DNA of 64,000 nucleotides from Daphnia pulex (GCF_021134715.1 NC_060019.1:7626001-7690000), one strand, 5' to 3'. Positions 1 to 14,879 are shown, counted from the stretch's first letter. Notes: a model not told the origin generated them from the sequence alone. Numbers and translations: made by a program.

Positions 1-3000
1 GCGCTGGCCGTCCACATCCCATTTTTATTTGACCCACCGGCCCGACGTAAATTCTCTTTGATTGTGGCCAATCATCAATACTGAAATTGTCTTCACCTGT
101 GGGTGTGTCAAAGCCAAAGCTCAGGATCAGGATCAGTCCAGGAAAAAATAAAAGAATTGGCGTGAGCCGCCCGTCTTATCTATTCCTCACGCCCTTTTTT
201 AGTTCCGTTCCCGCAGACCAAAGAAAGAAAAAAGAAAGAAAATCCCGAACGAAAATAGAGTGCTGGGCCTTTCTTCTTTTTTTACGATTATTGGCCGGGT
301 TCTTCTTTTTCCCATTTGATTGCTTTCGGTGGCCACTATATGTTGTCGTCTAGAGTGGGCCGGCAAATGTGTGCTGTCCATTCAGCACCGGCAGCGGCGG
401 CACAGTGTCCGGCTTTTTGTCAATCACGCCAGCAGTCTTGACTCTCTGCGCTGGCCGGCCGATCGATTAGATATCCAGTGTCGCCCTTTGATTCACCCCC
501 CGCTATTATTCGCTCACTCTCTCCATCCCAGTGCTGTCCATCTCCACTATATATGTACACACAGCCCAGCAGGAGCGCACACACAATGAATAGCTGATGG
601 GATTTTCTCTTTGTCGTTACCTTAGTGTCCAACTGGTCCCGCGTGATCGTGAATATGTACAAAAGGCGCCGCTTGATCGAAACCTGCACTTCTCTTCGTC
701 CGGTATATTCAAAAATATTCAAATAAAATAAAAAAGCGCGGGAGCAAAAAGGTTTGACAGTGTGGTGGTAGGTGATGGAGAGCGCGCGTGACACGATGGG
801 TATACATCCGCGTGTATGCATACAGTCTGTACACACTGGGGATTAGTTTGGCGGATGGATCCAGCCGCCGGAGCAGTTGGGTTACACACAGTATATATAG
901 AGAGATGGCAGAAGAGATAAATGGATAATGGAAAAAAGATTGATATATTATATGTACGTACAGTACGTATGTAGAGACGGACGTATAGACGGAAAAGAGA
1001 CCGGGGCGACTCGAGTTGATTGCAACATGGGCCGACGTACACACACAGACGCGCCCGTCTCTCTCTCTATCCTATAGACTGCGCTATGGTCCTGTATGCC
1101 AATAAAGAAGCAATAAGAGGCGGCCCAGCGGAACGTGATGCCGGGCAAGTGGTATTATCTCCAAGTCAGTGCTGGGAGAAAAAAAGAAAAGAAGAAGAAA
1201 TCCGAATCAGAAAAAAATAAATCAAGATAAACCGTTCAAGCTCTTTATTTCTCTCTAGCTAGATTTGACTTGAAGGCCAGCAGCTCAGCTGGCCAATGCT
1301 GGCCATATCCAGCTTTGGCTGGCACGGCGTCTATAAAAGTGCAGTGATAAAGCACTGCTGCTGGCCTATACGCCCGGCCTGGGAGAAATAGAAGAAATGG
1401 AATGACTGCTCTGCTCCTGAAAAGAACAAAGACCGTCATGGATATCTTATTATCTACGACGGAATAATATTGGATCAACTTACAGGCTGCGGAATCTTAG
1501 CGACGGCCGGGTCGGACTAATCAAGCTGTATTCCGTTCTCCTCCTCCTCGTCTCCTTATTTCTAATCTCTTTCAAGTTGCTGTTGCTGTAATTGTAGACG
1601 TCAGAGAGTTCTATCGGTTGCCATAACATGTACGCGGTAATTAGGACAAAGGACGAGAAAAATAAACTACCAGATATCCTTTATCAAAACATCTCTCACT
1701 CTCGACTTCCGCCCATAGTCAGGTTGCTGCCTCAATGGCGGTAATTAGTTGCTCCGGATTCAATTAATCACAAGAGCATTTTTCTTGGACGAGGAGTACT
1801 ATTATGTATCATATCACACGAGTGACGTCTACTTGTTAACCAAATGATTAAATACCTTTGGCCGTCGTCAATAATCAACTTGATGACAAATGTCTGTTTC
1901 ATTTAAATTCAAATGAATCTCGTGGCGAATAGAAGATTTCAGGAAGTATAACTGAGTTTTAATTTAAGCAGTTGTAATTGGAAATTGCAAATTAGGAAAA
2001 TCAATCATACATTGAAGAACAGCGAACAAATTGACAAATTGTTATCAAGTCGTAATTTACCCTGGGGAACTGCCCAATGTCGACAACGTCTTCTCTAATT
2101 CTCGCTATTACGAATCAAAGTAATGCCATTATTGATTGAGCTGCTTGAACGTTTTACAGCCAACACTACAATGTATATATATTGTTTAATTACCGTTCAA
2201 TGCCATTTTCAAATTTGCCATCTCCGTTTTAGACTTTTTTTAAAATTTTGAATCTCCCGCTCAATCTAATGTCTGATTCGCCACGCAACTGCCAGTCAGC
2301 TTCGCGTATGTCACCCGGGATAAGAACATATTAAGGAATTTACCTAGGCCGTAGTTATTAACTCGTGAATATTTCTAATGAACATTGATTCTCGTTAAAA
2401 AGAGTGTTGGAAAACGCTATCTTTACAAGTATAGGCCCGATGGACGTGCACTGGTAATGGGCTCTACGACCAACCTTTCATAAGCTTGTTAATAATTGGC
2501 TATTGGTTCTAATACATGTTCATTTTTTATTTTCAATGAGTGCTCCGTGATTAAATTCAATTTTCCGTTAGTGAGTTTCAACTATCGGCTTGAGTTCTTA
2601 CTAACTCAGAATAGTTGAATAACTCAGAATAGTTGAATATGAAATCAGCGGTAGCGTTAAAAATGTTACAACTTCGTTCAGGATATATAGCAATATTAAA
2701 GAACAATCTCTATAGCGTAGGAGCAGCGTTTAAATATGGCACCATTTCATAGCAGTAATACGGATGAATTTTAACGAATCGAATAGCAACCCGTCTCTTA
2801 TTATAGAGAAACGTTCATTATAAATATTCACGAGATTCAGCTGTCATCCAAATAACAATCAGTACAACTAATAATTCGTTTCGTTTAAGTCCAGGGCCAA
2901 AAGAGATTTGTATATGTATATATCTTTCTCCCTAGCATGGCCATTTTAGCATTCAGACCTCAAACAAATTGTAATTAATTTTTTTTTAATGAACATTATT

Positions 3001-4400
3001 TCATTTATTTGTACTTACTTTCTTAGTTAGTACCTGTTAGTTAATACCCGGAAGAAATCGGATCTTATAGCAATTAATAATTAAAATTAGTAATTAATAA
3101 ATTTGTATATGGGAAATAGCAAATAGGGTTCTTATTTTAAAAACTAAATTATTATTAATGTACTGATATTCAATGTATCAATAAAGATGTGAGCAGGGAA
3201 CAAAGTGTTTTCATGTCACGTCATTTACCATGAGCTGATTGGACAGCAGCAGATGGACGGAAACTTGTATAGATTCGCCATTATTGTTTCTGAGCTATTC
3301 ATGACGCACGATAAATCCGTGGAATATATTTCTTATACATGTATACGTAATACAGCCTGCTGCCGGCCATGGCCCCATAACGCTCAAGGAAGCAAAGGAG
3401 AGGGCCAGCCTACAACATGTTCGATCGAGAAAAAGTTTCAAGTTGGGCGCGTGGAGAGAGAAGTGAGGCTATACAGCGGCACTTCATTCCTGGGCATAAG
3501 TTTTGACGATGCACATTGCACAATTCGTTTTGTTTGGCCGGCCCGTGTGTGTGTGTGTTAACTGTGTTATTCTCCCATGTTTTCGCCGGGATGGAAAAGT
3601 TTCAGATTCCCTATAAATGTGTAGACAAGTTTAGATATATACGCGAGAGGGGCTTTGTGTATTCAATAGATTCTGTCCCATCGGCTAATTGATTGTGTCC
3701 AATTTCCGCTCGCCCGCAAGAAAAGTATTGATATACATCGTCTGCCAGTTCAGTTAACTTGAGATATTTGCTACTTCATTCTTTTTCGTTAGCGAATAAC
3801 AGGAAATGTTATGTAACTGTCTGGCAGAAATTCACGTCGATGTTTCTCATTGGGGGTTGAGCGTTGGTTGATGTTATAAAATGTCAGCCTAAAAGTTTAT
3901 TGTTTTAAAAAAAGAAATTCCCTCTGTGATGTTTTTTAAAAAAGTTTTTCTCTTCATCTTTTCCTATTTTTCCCGTCTTGAAAGGAGGAGCGTGCTCAAA
4001 CTGCAGGATCGTTGCGGTTGAGGGGAGCGAGCCAAATGGGCGAGTGCACGTCAGGTCGGAAGAGCTCCGGATGGGTCCCTGGGCTCGAACGCCTCATTGT
4101 CACTCTGCAAAATTGGCTAATTGAAGACCCAAAAGAGGGCGGAGTTGTTTCTGGCACAACCACCAGCACATAATAAGAAAGAAAGAAAAAGAAATCAAAT
4201 CTAAAATAACAGCTCAACCCACCTGGTCGTCAATTGGTCACGTTTGCCAGACGGCCAAGACGCTGTGACGTGTTTTGATCGATCACAGGCTCCTCCTACT
4301 CTCTTTGACTCGTCGTTCCAAAAGAACTGTGGCGAGGAGCTATATTCGGATGCTGCAAGTCTTGGAGAGCTCTTATTCTTAATTAAATGCTGATATATAG
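1..4400. other. left flank, no gene recognised
   Basis: The first 1.5 kb is of mixed composition; 1.5-3.2 kb is AT-rich intergenic DNA with a small exact tandem duplication near 2602-2638. Open frames here (for example 118 codons at 3205-3561 plus) show no motif or domain. The stretch 3980-4330 is more GC-rich and could hold an exon, but I cannot support one. Confidence 0.5.
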
Positions 4401-4604
4401 ACTGGTGATTCGATCTCAAAGTACTACTCGCTGGTCAACTATACTCGATACACACCACTACCAGTTGACATATCGCGTTTCACGAATAATGAGCAATCAA
4501 CAATATTTAAAAAAAAAGAAAAATGGTTGACATTTCGGTGACAAGTTAAGACAAGTGTGTATATAGAGTAGAGATGCATTACACTGGCGCGTTTTAGGTA
4601 ACTG

Positions 4605-4622
4605 TATATATATATATATATA
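4605..4622. repeat. (TA)9 microsatellite
   Basis: Uninterrupted TA dinucleotides, seen directly. Confidence 0.95.
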
Positions 4623-6609
4623 CTATATCGTATCATACAGTTATAGTTATATATACGGTAGAAGAACAGAAGAGGATTGAAAAACAAAAGCAGGAGGACA
4701 ATCGGGGGGGATTATATAATTATAGTGGATTATGTAGTTGTATTTAGTATATAGTGCAGTTTCTTTTTTGGGGGGTGATTATTATTTTTGTTTTCTTGAA
4801 TTCTTCGTTTTTTTTGGTTTTGTTGTGTTTTCTTACCGAAAAGATGATCAAGTCAAATCGAGTTTTTTCAGAGGAAGGGGTATGGGGTGGTAAGGTAGAC
4901 AGAAATCAGCAGGCATGGCAGGCACTTGGTACTTATATTTTAAGATGAAAAACCTCTTCGTCATATCGTCTCGCTTTCACACCGCACTCGTCGGTTTTGT
5001 TTATATCCGACGATTTCGGAGGAGGAACTTCATCACCAGCAGAAGGTTCGAGGGGGGAGGGAAGTGAATTTACAGTGACAGGGTTGACACAAGAGAAGGT
5101 TTGAGGACCATGTACAAATAAAGGGGACAGAGATGCGTCGGGAGAGGGAACGTGAAAATGGAGGTGAATTCAAACATCCACATTCGCATTTCTTCCCTCG
5201 CGGTTGTTTTTTCTTTACTCTCGCCATCGTCCCTCACTTTTGAATTAAATATTTGTCTTTCATTTTGGTATTTTTTTTTGTTTTTTAGGAAAAGGGGGGT
5301 TAGAGAATCTGAATGAGTCGGGCCCTATCGTCGTTCATCAACCATCACCGAAAGGCGCAATAGACTGAAGAATTTTAAAAATATAAATCGAATAAAATTA
5401 CAAACTCAAAGGCATATAATATTTGACGGTTGTTAGCACAGCACTCTCAAAAAGAAAAAGAAAAAACACAAAACAAACGAAAACTTTAACCGGCTCCAGT
5501 GTGGTTCCAGTTAAACTACAATTTAAAAAAAAAATTATAAATAAACAAACAAAAATTTCAGGCGAATTAGAGGCGAGGTGGGAGGAGGACACAAATCAAT
5601 TTCAGAGAAAGCGGAAACAAACACTGCCTTCTTTATTCTTTTTTTTTTAAATTCAATTCAATTCTTTTCGTTCCGCAGCCGTTGGATGAGAAAGCTTGCG
5701 AGAAGTAAATTTCTGTAAGAAAAATAAAGAGGAACGGGGCATATATAAATTAGCCTTCACGAAAGGAAATTTAATTGAAATCAAGTCAGCCACCTCCCAA
5801 AGAAAAGGAACATCAAAGTGACACGCAAATGTTTCAATATCTTTGTTTAAAAAAAAACGTGCCAAAAGAGATGTGGAACAAAGTACAAAGAAAAGACAAA
5901 AAAAGACCAACCAACCAAATGATACTTAAAAAATAACTCAAATTTTGTTACGTGGTGAAAAAGGCGCAGCGTACGGTTCGGGCACTGGTTGTTTTGAATG
6001 AACGTGAAAATATTTATGAAAGATGAAGGGGAGGGGGTCTATGAGGAACTAAACAAAAGAAAAAAGGCAGTTTAAACACACGTAAGCTACAAGGCATACT
6101 CGACTCATGCACTCACTTCACTCAACACAACCACTATCTTAGATATCTTATGCAGAGGAATGATGGCGTTGAAGAAAAAACAAACAATCAAATCAATCAA
6201 ACAGAAAGCAAAAGAATCCCAGCGATGGCGGGTTCATAATCATCTAAATCAAAAAGTGACGGTTTTTTTTTTCGTATTGTTAATCGAATAAATATATAGA
6301 TCACCCATCACGCATCCCGAAACGCCGAACTCGATAATCATTTTTAAATTACACAACATCTTGTAGCAATCGATCAATCAGCGATTATGGAATCTTGTTT
6401 TTTTCAAGGGAGGGAGAGAAACTTACCAAATTCGCATCAACGTTAAGGTACGCATTTTTTTCAAAGTTATTTCCCCCCAACGGAAAACTCCAAAATAAAT
6501 CTGAAGAAATTGGGGTACGACATAGAGACAATAATACACACACACACACTGCATGTGGCCAAAAAATAAAGAAACACAACTGGTCACCAAGTGACGCCAC
6601 GTTCGACAT

Positions 6610-6615
6610 TTTAAT
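6610..6615 (-). terminator. possible poly(A) signal for ATP8B (ATTAAA)
   Basis: TTTAAT on the plus strand, about 415 bases past the ATP8B stop. A stronger AATAAA (minus strand) lies at 5632-5637. Either could end the transcript. Confidence 0.25.
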
Positions 6616-7029
6616 TTGCTTGGTTCATTTTGTTTAAACGTTTTTAAAAAATTCCTTTCTTCTTCTTCTTATTCTTTTTTTTTTGTTTTGTTTTTCTTTG
6701 GATCCAATTGGATTTTCAATCTGTACAAATGTTGCGTGAACGGCAACGGCACAACCTTCGGGTGAAGAGGAATTCTTTTTTGTTTTTTCGAGAGGGAAAG
6801 TAGGACAACCAAGCAAAATAAAACGTGAAAATATGTAGGAAAAGTTGTAGATGTGGGGTCTGTAACCGAAAGTGAATGAATCACGAAATAAATACACGGG
6901 GGCCGAGGGGGATCGGAGGAGCAACAACAACTGCACTTTTCTGCTTTTCATTTATCAGACTCGCGAAGTTCAGAAAGAATTTGGTCCGAGATGGACATGA
7001 TCATCCGTCCTTCTTTGTCGACTGTGTAA

Positions 7030-7271
7030 CTACGTCGACATGGTGTTGGGTAAAGCAGGATCTCCGCCCGACTCCAGATCGACGGTGATGGCGTAAGGAT
7101 CCTGCAATCGTTGCCGGCTGTTGCTGTTCGACGTTCGAGAGTAGGCAACGACAGGGACGACTGGTGGACGCTGCTGCTGGAAGCCGCTACCATTTTGAGA
7201 CTGCCGAGTGCTCGGCTGCATGCTGCCATTAGTCTCGCCCGTCGGATGATAAGAGATTCCGGAAACGGGAC
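7030..7271 (-). CDS. ATP8B: ATP8B exon 20 (C-terminus and stop)
   Basis: Acceptor gtgtag in the required phase. Encodes [19 protein letters not shown], a Gln/Ser-rich tail and ..[12 protein letters not shown] followed by TAG. This tail has no domain I recognise, so the exact acceptor is less certain than for earlier exons. Confidence 0.75.
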
Positions 7272-10200
7272 CTACACAAGATCGGCGAATCCATTCGATA
7301 AAAACCACTGCAGTCGGCGGGTAACAACCCCCCAATTGACAATTTTTCCGAGGCGCCACCAACTCGAACCGATTCGTTTCAATTTGGCGAACCAAATAAT
7401 CAAAATAAAATCGGAGATTGGTTTGGCGATCGGAATAGAATTTTCAATTGGGACCCAGTTTTGACAAGGACAAAACGAAGGAAGTCGACACGTAATTTTT
7501 GGCTGGACTTACCATCAGGTTGATCGCTGGTAGAGGCCAATCCCCCGCCAGAGGACACATTGTGGAGGCTTCCGCTGTTGTTGTTTGCCGCGTTGTTGCT
7601 GCTGGCCTTGCTGCCGAAATTCAACCCCGTCTTGCGCATAATCTTGCCCGAAGTGATGAGTTTTCCGAATCCCTCCTGGTGAGCGAAAGCGTAGCCGGAG
7701 CGAAGCGATCGTCGACTCCGCCGGGCCGACGGTGTCCGCATGAAATCTTGGGATTTGTGCGCCCTATTGGAAATGAATAAGAGGGAAAAAAATCAATGAA
7801 CGAAGATGATCAATTTGTACGAAAGAAGAAAAAAGAAAGAAAAAGGTACCGAATGGCGGAAAGTCTTTGCTTGAGACGAACGCGGTCCGACAGCGTCGGA
7901 TGAACATCAACGAAGTAGAATCTCCACGCCACCACCGGAATCATTAAGATGACGATGGATAAGACGAGAGTGAACCAAAAAGTCGCTTCGCCCATAGCCT
8001 GACAAGTTTGGGTAAATTCGTGGTTAGGTGTAAAATTCCGACAATAAAAACATTGAAAATTGAATAATTCCTGGTTACCTTGGTGAGGGATCCGACGTAG
8101 GAGCCACCGATGACGAAATTATAAAAATACTGGAGGGCAAAGTACCAAACCAAGGAGCCCCAGATGGTGATGTGGTTGAAGACGGTCCAGTAGGCCGTGT
8201 CCAGCGCAATTTGCACGGTGACAACAACGACTAGGATCGTGGCCACGACGCTGCCAATCAGCTGATGGTCGGACGTGGTGTGCCCTTGTTGAGAGGCGCC
8301 ATAAAAGTAGGCACCTGCCGATATCAAAACAGGATTGCAAATCAGGTAAGAAACAAAAGGAATGTCATTCGACTGGAAAGAAATGTGAAATCAAAGAACA
8401 AGACTTTTGAATGTGCTCGAAAGTGAGAGAGAGAGAAGAGAGTAAAGAGAGAGAATGGATGGATGGATGGAAGCAGAAGAAATGGAGCGATAAGGTAACT
8501 GGGAAGGAATTCGATATCTAAAGAGGATATCTGCTAGATATAAAAAGAATGGGAGAAAAAAACGTGTCCCTGCTCAATCAATTTTTTGATGAAGCGGATC
8601 GGGCATAAAGAGTTCTTTGGCTGAGTGGGTGGTCGGTGGGTGTTGGGTGTAGACGGGCAATGGGCAAAAAAAAATGGGGACGCACCGTAGGGAATGAAGA
8701 AGAGGACACACGACGTGATGCATCCGTGCATGGCGCTCTTGAAGAACTCCCCCTTATTGAACAGCAAGTTCAGATGGCCGGGCGTGAAGAGCTTAGGGTA
8801 CTTGAGGCTGTTGACGTCATTGACGTCTTGGTCGAATATACCCAACGCTAGGACGGGCAACGACGTGTAGAATAAGTTGTAGACCGATATGAACATCGGG
8901 TCAAAGACGGTCTATTCGCCATCGAGCCAGGACCCCCAAACAACAATCGATACAAAGAGTAAAAGTAGAACATTATTAAATGGGGGCAAAAGGGTCAACG
9001 AGATTTTCGGTGATGGCAACATTTCGCTGATCGTCGTAACAAGAAGAAGGGCGTGGCCATTTGTTAGCATTACTACTTATATAGGTCCAAATACTACTAC
9101 CAGGCTAGACAATAGCTCTCTCTCGGCTCCTGTCATCGGGTTCAAAGCAGAGAAGGTCACTAGGAACGAGTTGAGAGCGGAAGGAGGAGGAAAAATTTAA
9201 AGGCAAAAATAAAAAATAAATCAAGTGGACGGGAGAAAAACATGCTTAACAAAAAAGTAAAATCAAAATAATCCGGAATGATTCATTTCTCTCTGCCCTG
9301 TGGTATTAGGGAAGGGCATGTGATGGTGGTCAATCTATTACTGTCATCCAGCTAGCCTCCGTTACGGTTGCCGTTCATAAATCACATGCCAGCCGGATGA
9401 AAACCAAGGGTCGTTCGCCAGAGAAAAAAAAGGAATCGACTGAAAAAGTAAGCGTTGCGGGCGGATTAGAGGAGGCAGTGGGAGGTCAAAGTGCTTGATG
9501 TGTACACACACATAGACCAAACTGAAACCAGTGGATTTTTGCTATCCGGATCTCTTTCTTCTGTTAGATAGACACCGTTACGTACCTATTGGTACAAAGC
9601 AAACTAAAACCGAGGTAGCGACACCGTGCAAGGCAGCAGAGGCAAAGCTTAGCGGATTGAAGAAACGGTGGCCCAATCCGGGCCAGTAGAGTCTCGGGTA
9701 GCGTGTGGACAGCGTGTCACAGATGTCTTGTTCTAGAGTGCCCAGCACAACGACGGGCAGCGATGTGTAGACCACGTTGTACGATATGATAAAGAACGGG
9801 TCGAACACCGTCTAAACGTGTCATCCATCGTATATATCGCACGGTCAAATTGTCAATGAGATAAATAGTTTTTCCATTCCAGGGTGCAAGTCTAACGTGC
9901 TGTGAGTATTCATGGCATTATGCAAAAATAAAAGTTTCTTTCCCCCCCCACCAAGCTGAAAAAATTACCGTATTTTGAAAAGAGAAGAATCAAAATTCAA
10001 TCAACACACACACACAATAGATTCGCCAACTTGTTTTGTCAAAAGCATTCCTGAACAAGTTGACCGGAGAAGTTGGATCCTGTTGAATCTACGAGAGGGG
10101 GAAGTCAAACTAGGAAAAACTTGTACGCAACAGATTGCACATTGATTGTGCAACTTGTTCCGCTCTACTTTCGCTTATTATTAAAAGATGATTAATGGTC

Positions 10201-13200
10201 GACAAAGTAATCTCTTCAACATTCTAACATCAATCGACCCTGTGACCTGTTATGCTAGTTATGCTGTCATCGGCACGCCCATCTTCTGTTACGATTCAAT
10301 AAAATTTTTTCTGTTCGGGATGAGCGCAAAAGTGTTGCCACATACCTGGGCGGAGAATCCGCAAAAGAAGGCGAACCAAAAATGGCATAGGGTGAAGGCG
10401 AAATTCTTGTAGAAGAAGTAGCGCAAAAACTTGGCCATCCGGAGATAGGACCAACGTCCGTGCACGAGCAGCAATCGCTCGAGGTAACGGAATTGGGCGA
10501 TGCTGTAATCCGATGCCAAGACGGCCTGAATAAATTAAAAAAGAGAGCGATTACAATTAAAGAAAATTTAAAAAAAATCAAATGATGAGATGTGATGCGT
10601 ACCTGCATTCCTTCCTGGCCGCTGATACCGACGCCGATGTGAGCCGTTTTGATCATAGAAACGTCGTTGGCTCCATCGCCAATAGAGAGCGTGACGGCCT
10701 GTTTGTACTTTTTCACCAAGTCGACCACCATGGCCTTTTGGAGGGGAGTGACCCGGCAGCAAATCACCGCTTTGCCTGAAGGAATAAGAGAATGTGTTGT
10801 TGTTAGCGGTTGCCAAGGGAAATTTGCCGACAACCAGACTTACATTGGGTGCCGACGTCGAGAAAAAGCTTCTCCAACTTGGTCTGCAGGGCGTAGACCA
10901 GCGAGTGGCCGTTGATGACTAAGGCGTAACCCGTGTTGCAGTCTTCGTCAATACCGCTCAATCCCGGCCCACACGGCATGTCCTCCATTTCCCCAGCAAT
11001 GTGGGAGGAATAGCCACGATCGCTAAATGATTCAACAATTCTTTAATAAGTAAAACCGCAGCCCTGGGAAAATAACGGCTGACATATGTTACGATTACCT
11101 AATGCCACTGACTGGCGTTTGGAGCTGAGTACGGGCGTAACCGCGCAGGGACTCTCGGCATTTGACTAACTGGAGCTCCACATCTTCGACATTCTGACCG
11201 TCGACAATAAAGATGTCGACCATGTCGTCTGTCAACAGTTGGCATGAATAACCAATGTTGATGGCCGTTTCTAGAAACAAAAAAATGGTTTACTAAGACA
11301 ACGAAACTTGGGGAAATCTCACGGGTTAATCGGTTAACTCACCTTGTTTATCGCCAGTCAATACCCAGATCTTGATTCCGGCAATAGCCAAATTGGCTAT
11401 CGTTTGTGGCACCTGTAACAAATAAATCCCACCATTTTTTTTAGTAAATGATTCTATTTGAAATTCTTCACTAATATCAACTTACTCCGTCTTGAAGTTT
11501 GTCTTCGATGGCCGTTGCACCCAGAAGCGTAAGGTTTTGTTCTATTTCTTCATAGAGTTTGTCAAGGCGTTCTTCGCGTGACTTGATCGTGACGGAAGCC
11601 TCGTGATGACGTTCTTTCCAGTCCTCAAAATAAGCTTCATCAACGTCGCGGATGGCCAAACACAAGGTCCGCAATCCTTCGCCGGCAAATTTCTGCACAA
11701 AACATGTCGGAATTTTAGATATGATCGCAATAAATAAAGGAGTCGCTCACGTTTAGATGCTCTTGTGTCTTGTTCTTCATGTCGTCGTTTCCCGATTGAA
11801 GATGATCGTAAACGATCGAGTCGGCCCCTTTGCAGTAAAGGCGGATCTTGCCGTTGGGACCACGCAGAATGACCGACATCCGTTTGCGGACGTTGTTGAA
11901 GTCGAGGATGCACAACAACTCGTAAACTTCCGTTTTCCCCATCACCTAATGCATCCGAAGTAGATTATTAGTAAGAAGAATTCCGGTTGAATAAGAATGT
12001 ATACGAGCGTTGCCGATGAACCAACCTCAATCGTGATGGAATCCGGAGTACGAGCCTTGAAAACGAATCCAAAATTTCGGGCGGCCGAAACCAGAGCCCC
12101 TTCATCCGGCGACTGCGCTTGGTATTCTAATTTACCTGGAACGCAGAAAAAATAAAAATGTTTGTGTGAAGCAAAAAAAATCTTTATGACATTCCACTAA
12201 AGAATAGAGGTTAAAATACCATTCTTCTCGTCAGGCATGACGGTGTGGCAGAGCGCCAATAGGCGAAAGAATTCATGGCAAGTAGGATCCTCGCGATTCG
12301 AGTCTATCAGGGTCTGGTCGTAGAACTTAAAGGCTTGTTCGTGAAGCGGATTGAACGAAAAATCCACCGGCTTGGTATTCTGGAGTGAGGAAAAAAGAGT
12401 CAAATATGATGTATGAAATTGGACGGGCCAAAATTCTCGGGATGTATACGATACCTCATTGGGATCAATGACTTCTCCGTTTGACGAGTCGTAGACGTCG
12501 CCGTAGCAAGTTCCGCCAATTGAACACTTGTTGAAGGACATAATGTTCTGCGTCAAAGTTCCCGTTTTGTCGGAGAAGATGTACTCGATCTGGCCGAGCT
12601 CCTCGTTGAGTGTCGTGGTGCGAGCCTTGGCCGGCGTCTGCGACTTTTCGTAGTACATTTGCTGGTCCCAGTTGATGAGAAAGGACTGGGCCAGCCGGAT
12701 GACTTCCACGCTGACGTAAAGCGAGATGGGCACCACCGTGTTGAGAACGATGGCGTACGAGAAGAAGATCAACAAGGCGATGACGGTGGATCCGGCAGCC
12801 GGTGGCTCGGCCGGAATCAACGGATCCCACGGCAAGTAGGAGCGGAAGTACTGGCCCGTCACCGTCTCCCACACTCCGCATGCAATTGTGCAAAACAAGC
12901 ACATGGAAAGTAAGAAAAAAACAATCTAAAAAAAGAAAAAGAAAGTTAATTGCCGGACAGTACATATGGTGGCCGGCCACAATCAACGTAAAAAATTCGA
13001 TTTTACCCCCAGGATGATGAAATTAAGGAGACGATCAATCGAAGTCCGTTTGAACTTCGTCTTGCCGGAATTCTGCATGAGCTTAGTGTCCCGTCCGGCG
13101 AAGATGACGACGCCGTAGCACCACTGAGTGTTACGTAGGACGCATCCTCGCAGCAGGATCTTTTCGTTGTCCAAGGAATATTGCTTGCCGTTCCACGTTA

Positions 13201-14824
13201 ACCGGCCATCGAATTTGTTCAAATGGTTATTGGGCGGCTCGCAGATGATCTCCCCGTTGAAGCTTCCTATTCTGGCCTCATTCTGGCCCATCTCGGCTGT
13301 CTCCATGAGGCACTGGCGGCATTTCAAATTGGTCTCCCTGCGCACAACATGTAATGATAGCATGACATGATTAGAGGAGAGCGTGGACATTTACAAGATT
13401 GGGCCGCGCTTACCCGTCCAACTCAGCCGTTTCAATATAGCAGAGACCGTTGGGCTCGGACGTGGTCAAAAGCAGAAGATCGGCGGCAATAAACTGGTCA
13501 TTCTCCATCCGGATGATGTCACCCACCTGGACTTTGTGCCAGCGCTCTTCCACCGACTTGCCATTGCGCAGGACGTGCGACTTCCTATTATTGACTTGAG
13601 AGTCACTTCGATGTCGTTGCTAAAAACAGGCGAAAAAAAAAGGAAAAAACCAAAATTAATTTTGAGAAAAATCAACCGGGATCGGTAACCAGGAGATGAA
13701 AATACTTACAAAGTCATCATACGCATCTTTGATGGCCGTAAGGAGCAGGACACCAATAAGAGGCACGGCAGTGGTGACGGGTGTCAACGACGAAATGAAG
13801 GGAATAAATTGTAGAACCAGAAGGCACAGGAAATAAAAATTCGCTAGCCGCTGGAACTGCTCGATCAAGTTCACCGGCACAAACGACAGCAGCGTATACT
13901 TGGAGGTCTGAATATAATTATTCTAAAAAGCCAAACGACGGATTATTATTACTTGGCGCCAATAAAAAAAGAAAAATTCGATTCTCAAAAGACGACGCTC
14001 AGACACTGTGGAAGATGTGACGCCTGTCACCGCAGGAAAGGATTAGGGAGCGCGGAAATCGCTTTTCATTTTCAAACGATGCGGACGGAACCAACCCATT
14101 CCGCATCCGCTTTTCTCAGCAATGACACGACCGCGACCGAAAGGGGACGATTGAATTTAGGGGAAAATAAACGACGTTTTCGACAGTTTCAAAGCGAAAA
14201 GGAAAATGATGCGCGGTTTTTATTACCATCAGCCTGTCGAAACTTACTGAATAATTAAACTGCAGGTTGTATGCAGCGTCGTTGGCCCGTATCCTTCGCT
14301 CGTTTTCTGTTCAATCAAACAAGAGAGAAAAAAAAGGACAAAATTAGTTTTTTAAATATTTAACACAAGTTCCCGTTCGCATCACAGCCGACAAAGTAAA
14401 CGACAGAGAAATAGTAATCACGAAGCAACAAGATAAAAAAAATACAAACGACGATAACAAACACGATTACCAAACAGCTATAAACCCTCCGACCACCGGT
14501 CGCAGGACGCACGCAGATCAAGGAACAACACACCAAAAACACACTGTTGAGCTACTAGTGTCATGCCAATTTCGTTTCCTCTCTTCTTATTCTTTTTTGC
14601 CCCCTCCATTATTTAAATGTTATGTACACACTCTCTTCTTCTTCTTCTTTCTTTTTTTATTTCTTTTTTCTTTTCCGCCTGTTACATTCCCTTGTGTGCA
14701 AGCCACCCCTCCGCCATTCCATGCTCTGCCGGGGCTATTACAATCGGCGACGGATCAATACGACACGGAGCCAAAGGCGGCAAGCCGGATGCTTTCGGTA
14801 ATGGAAACGGAGGAGAACACAAGC

Positions 14825-14879
<55 letters not shown>

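Larger units (their letters stand above)
4401..7029. other. downstream/3' UTR DNA of ATP8B, no other gene seen
   Basis: A/T-rich sequence with many A or T homopolymers and a (TA)n run. No conserved coding signal on either strand. Part of it must be the 3' UTR of the flippase transcript. Confidence 0.5.

Noticed and set aside
3205..3561. 118-codon plus-strand ORF
   Set aside because: No domain, ends in a TG repeat, and no promoter or splice context. Kept only as a note.
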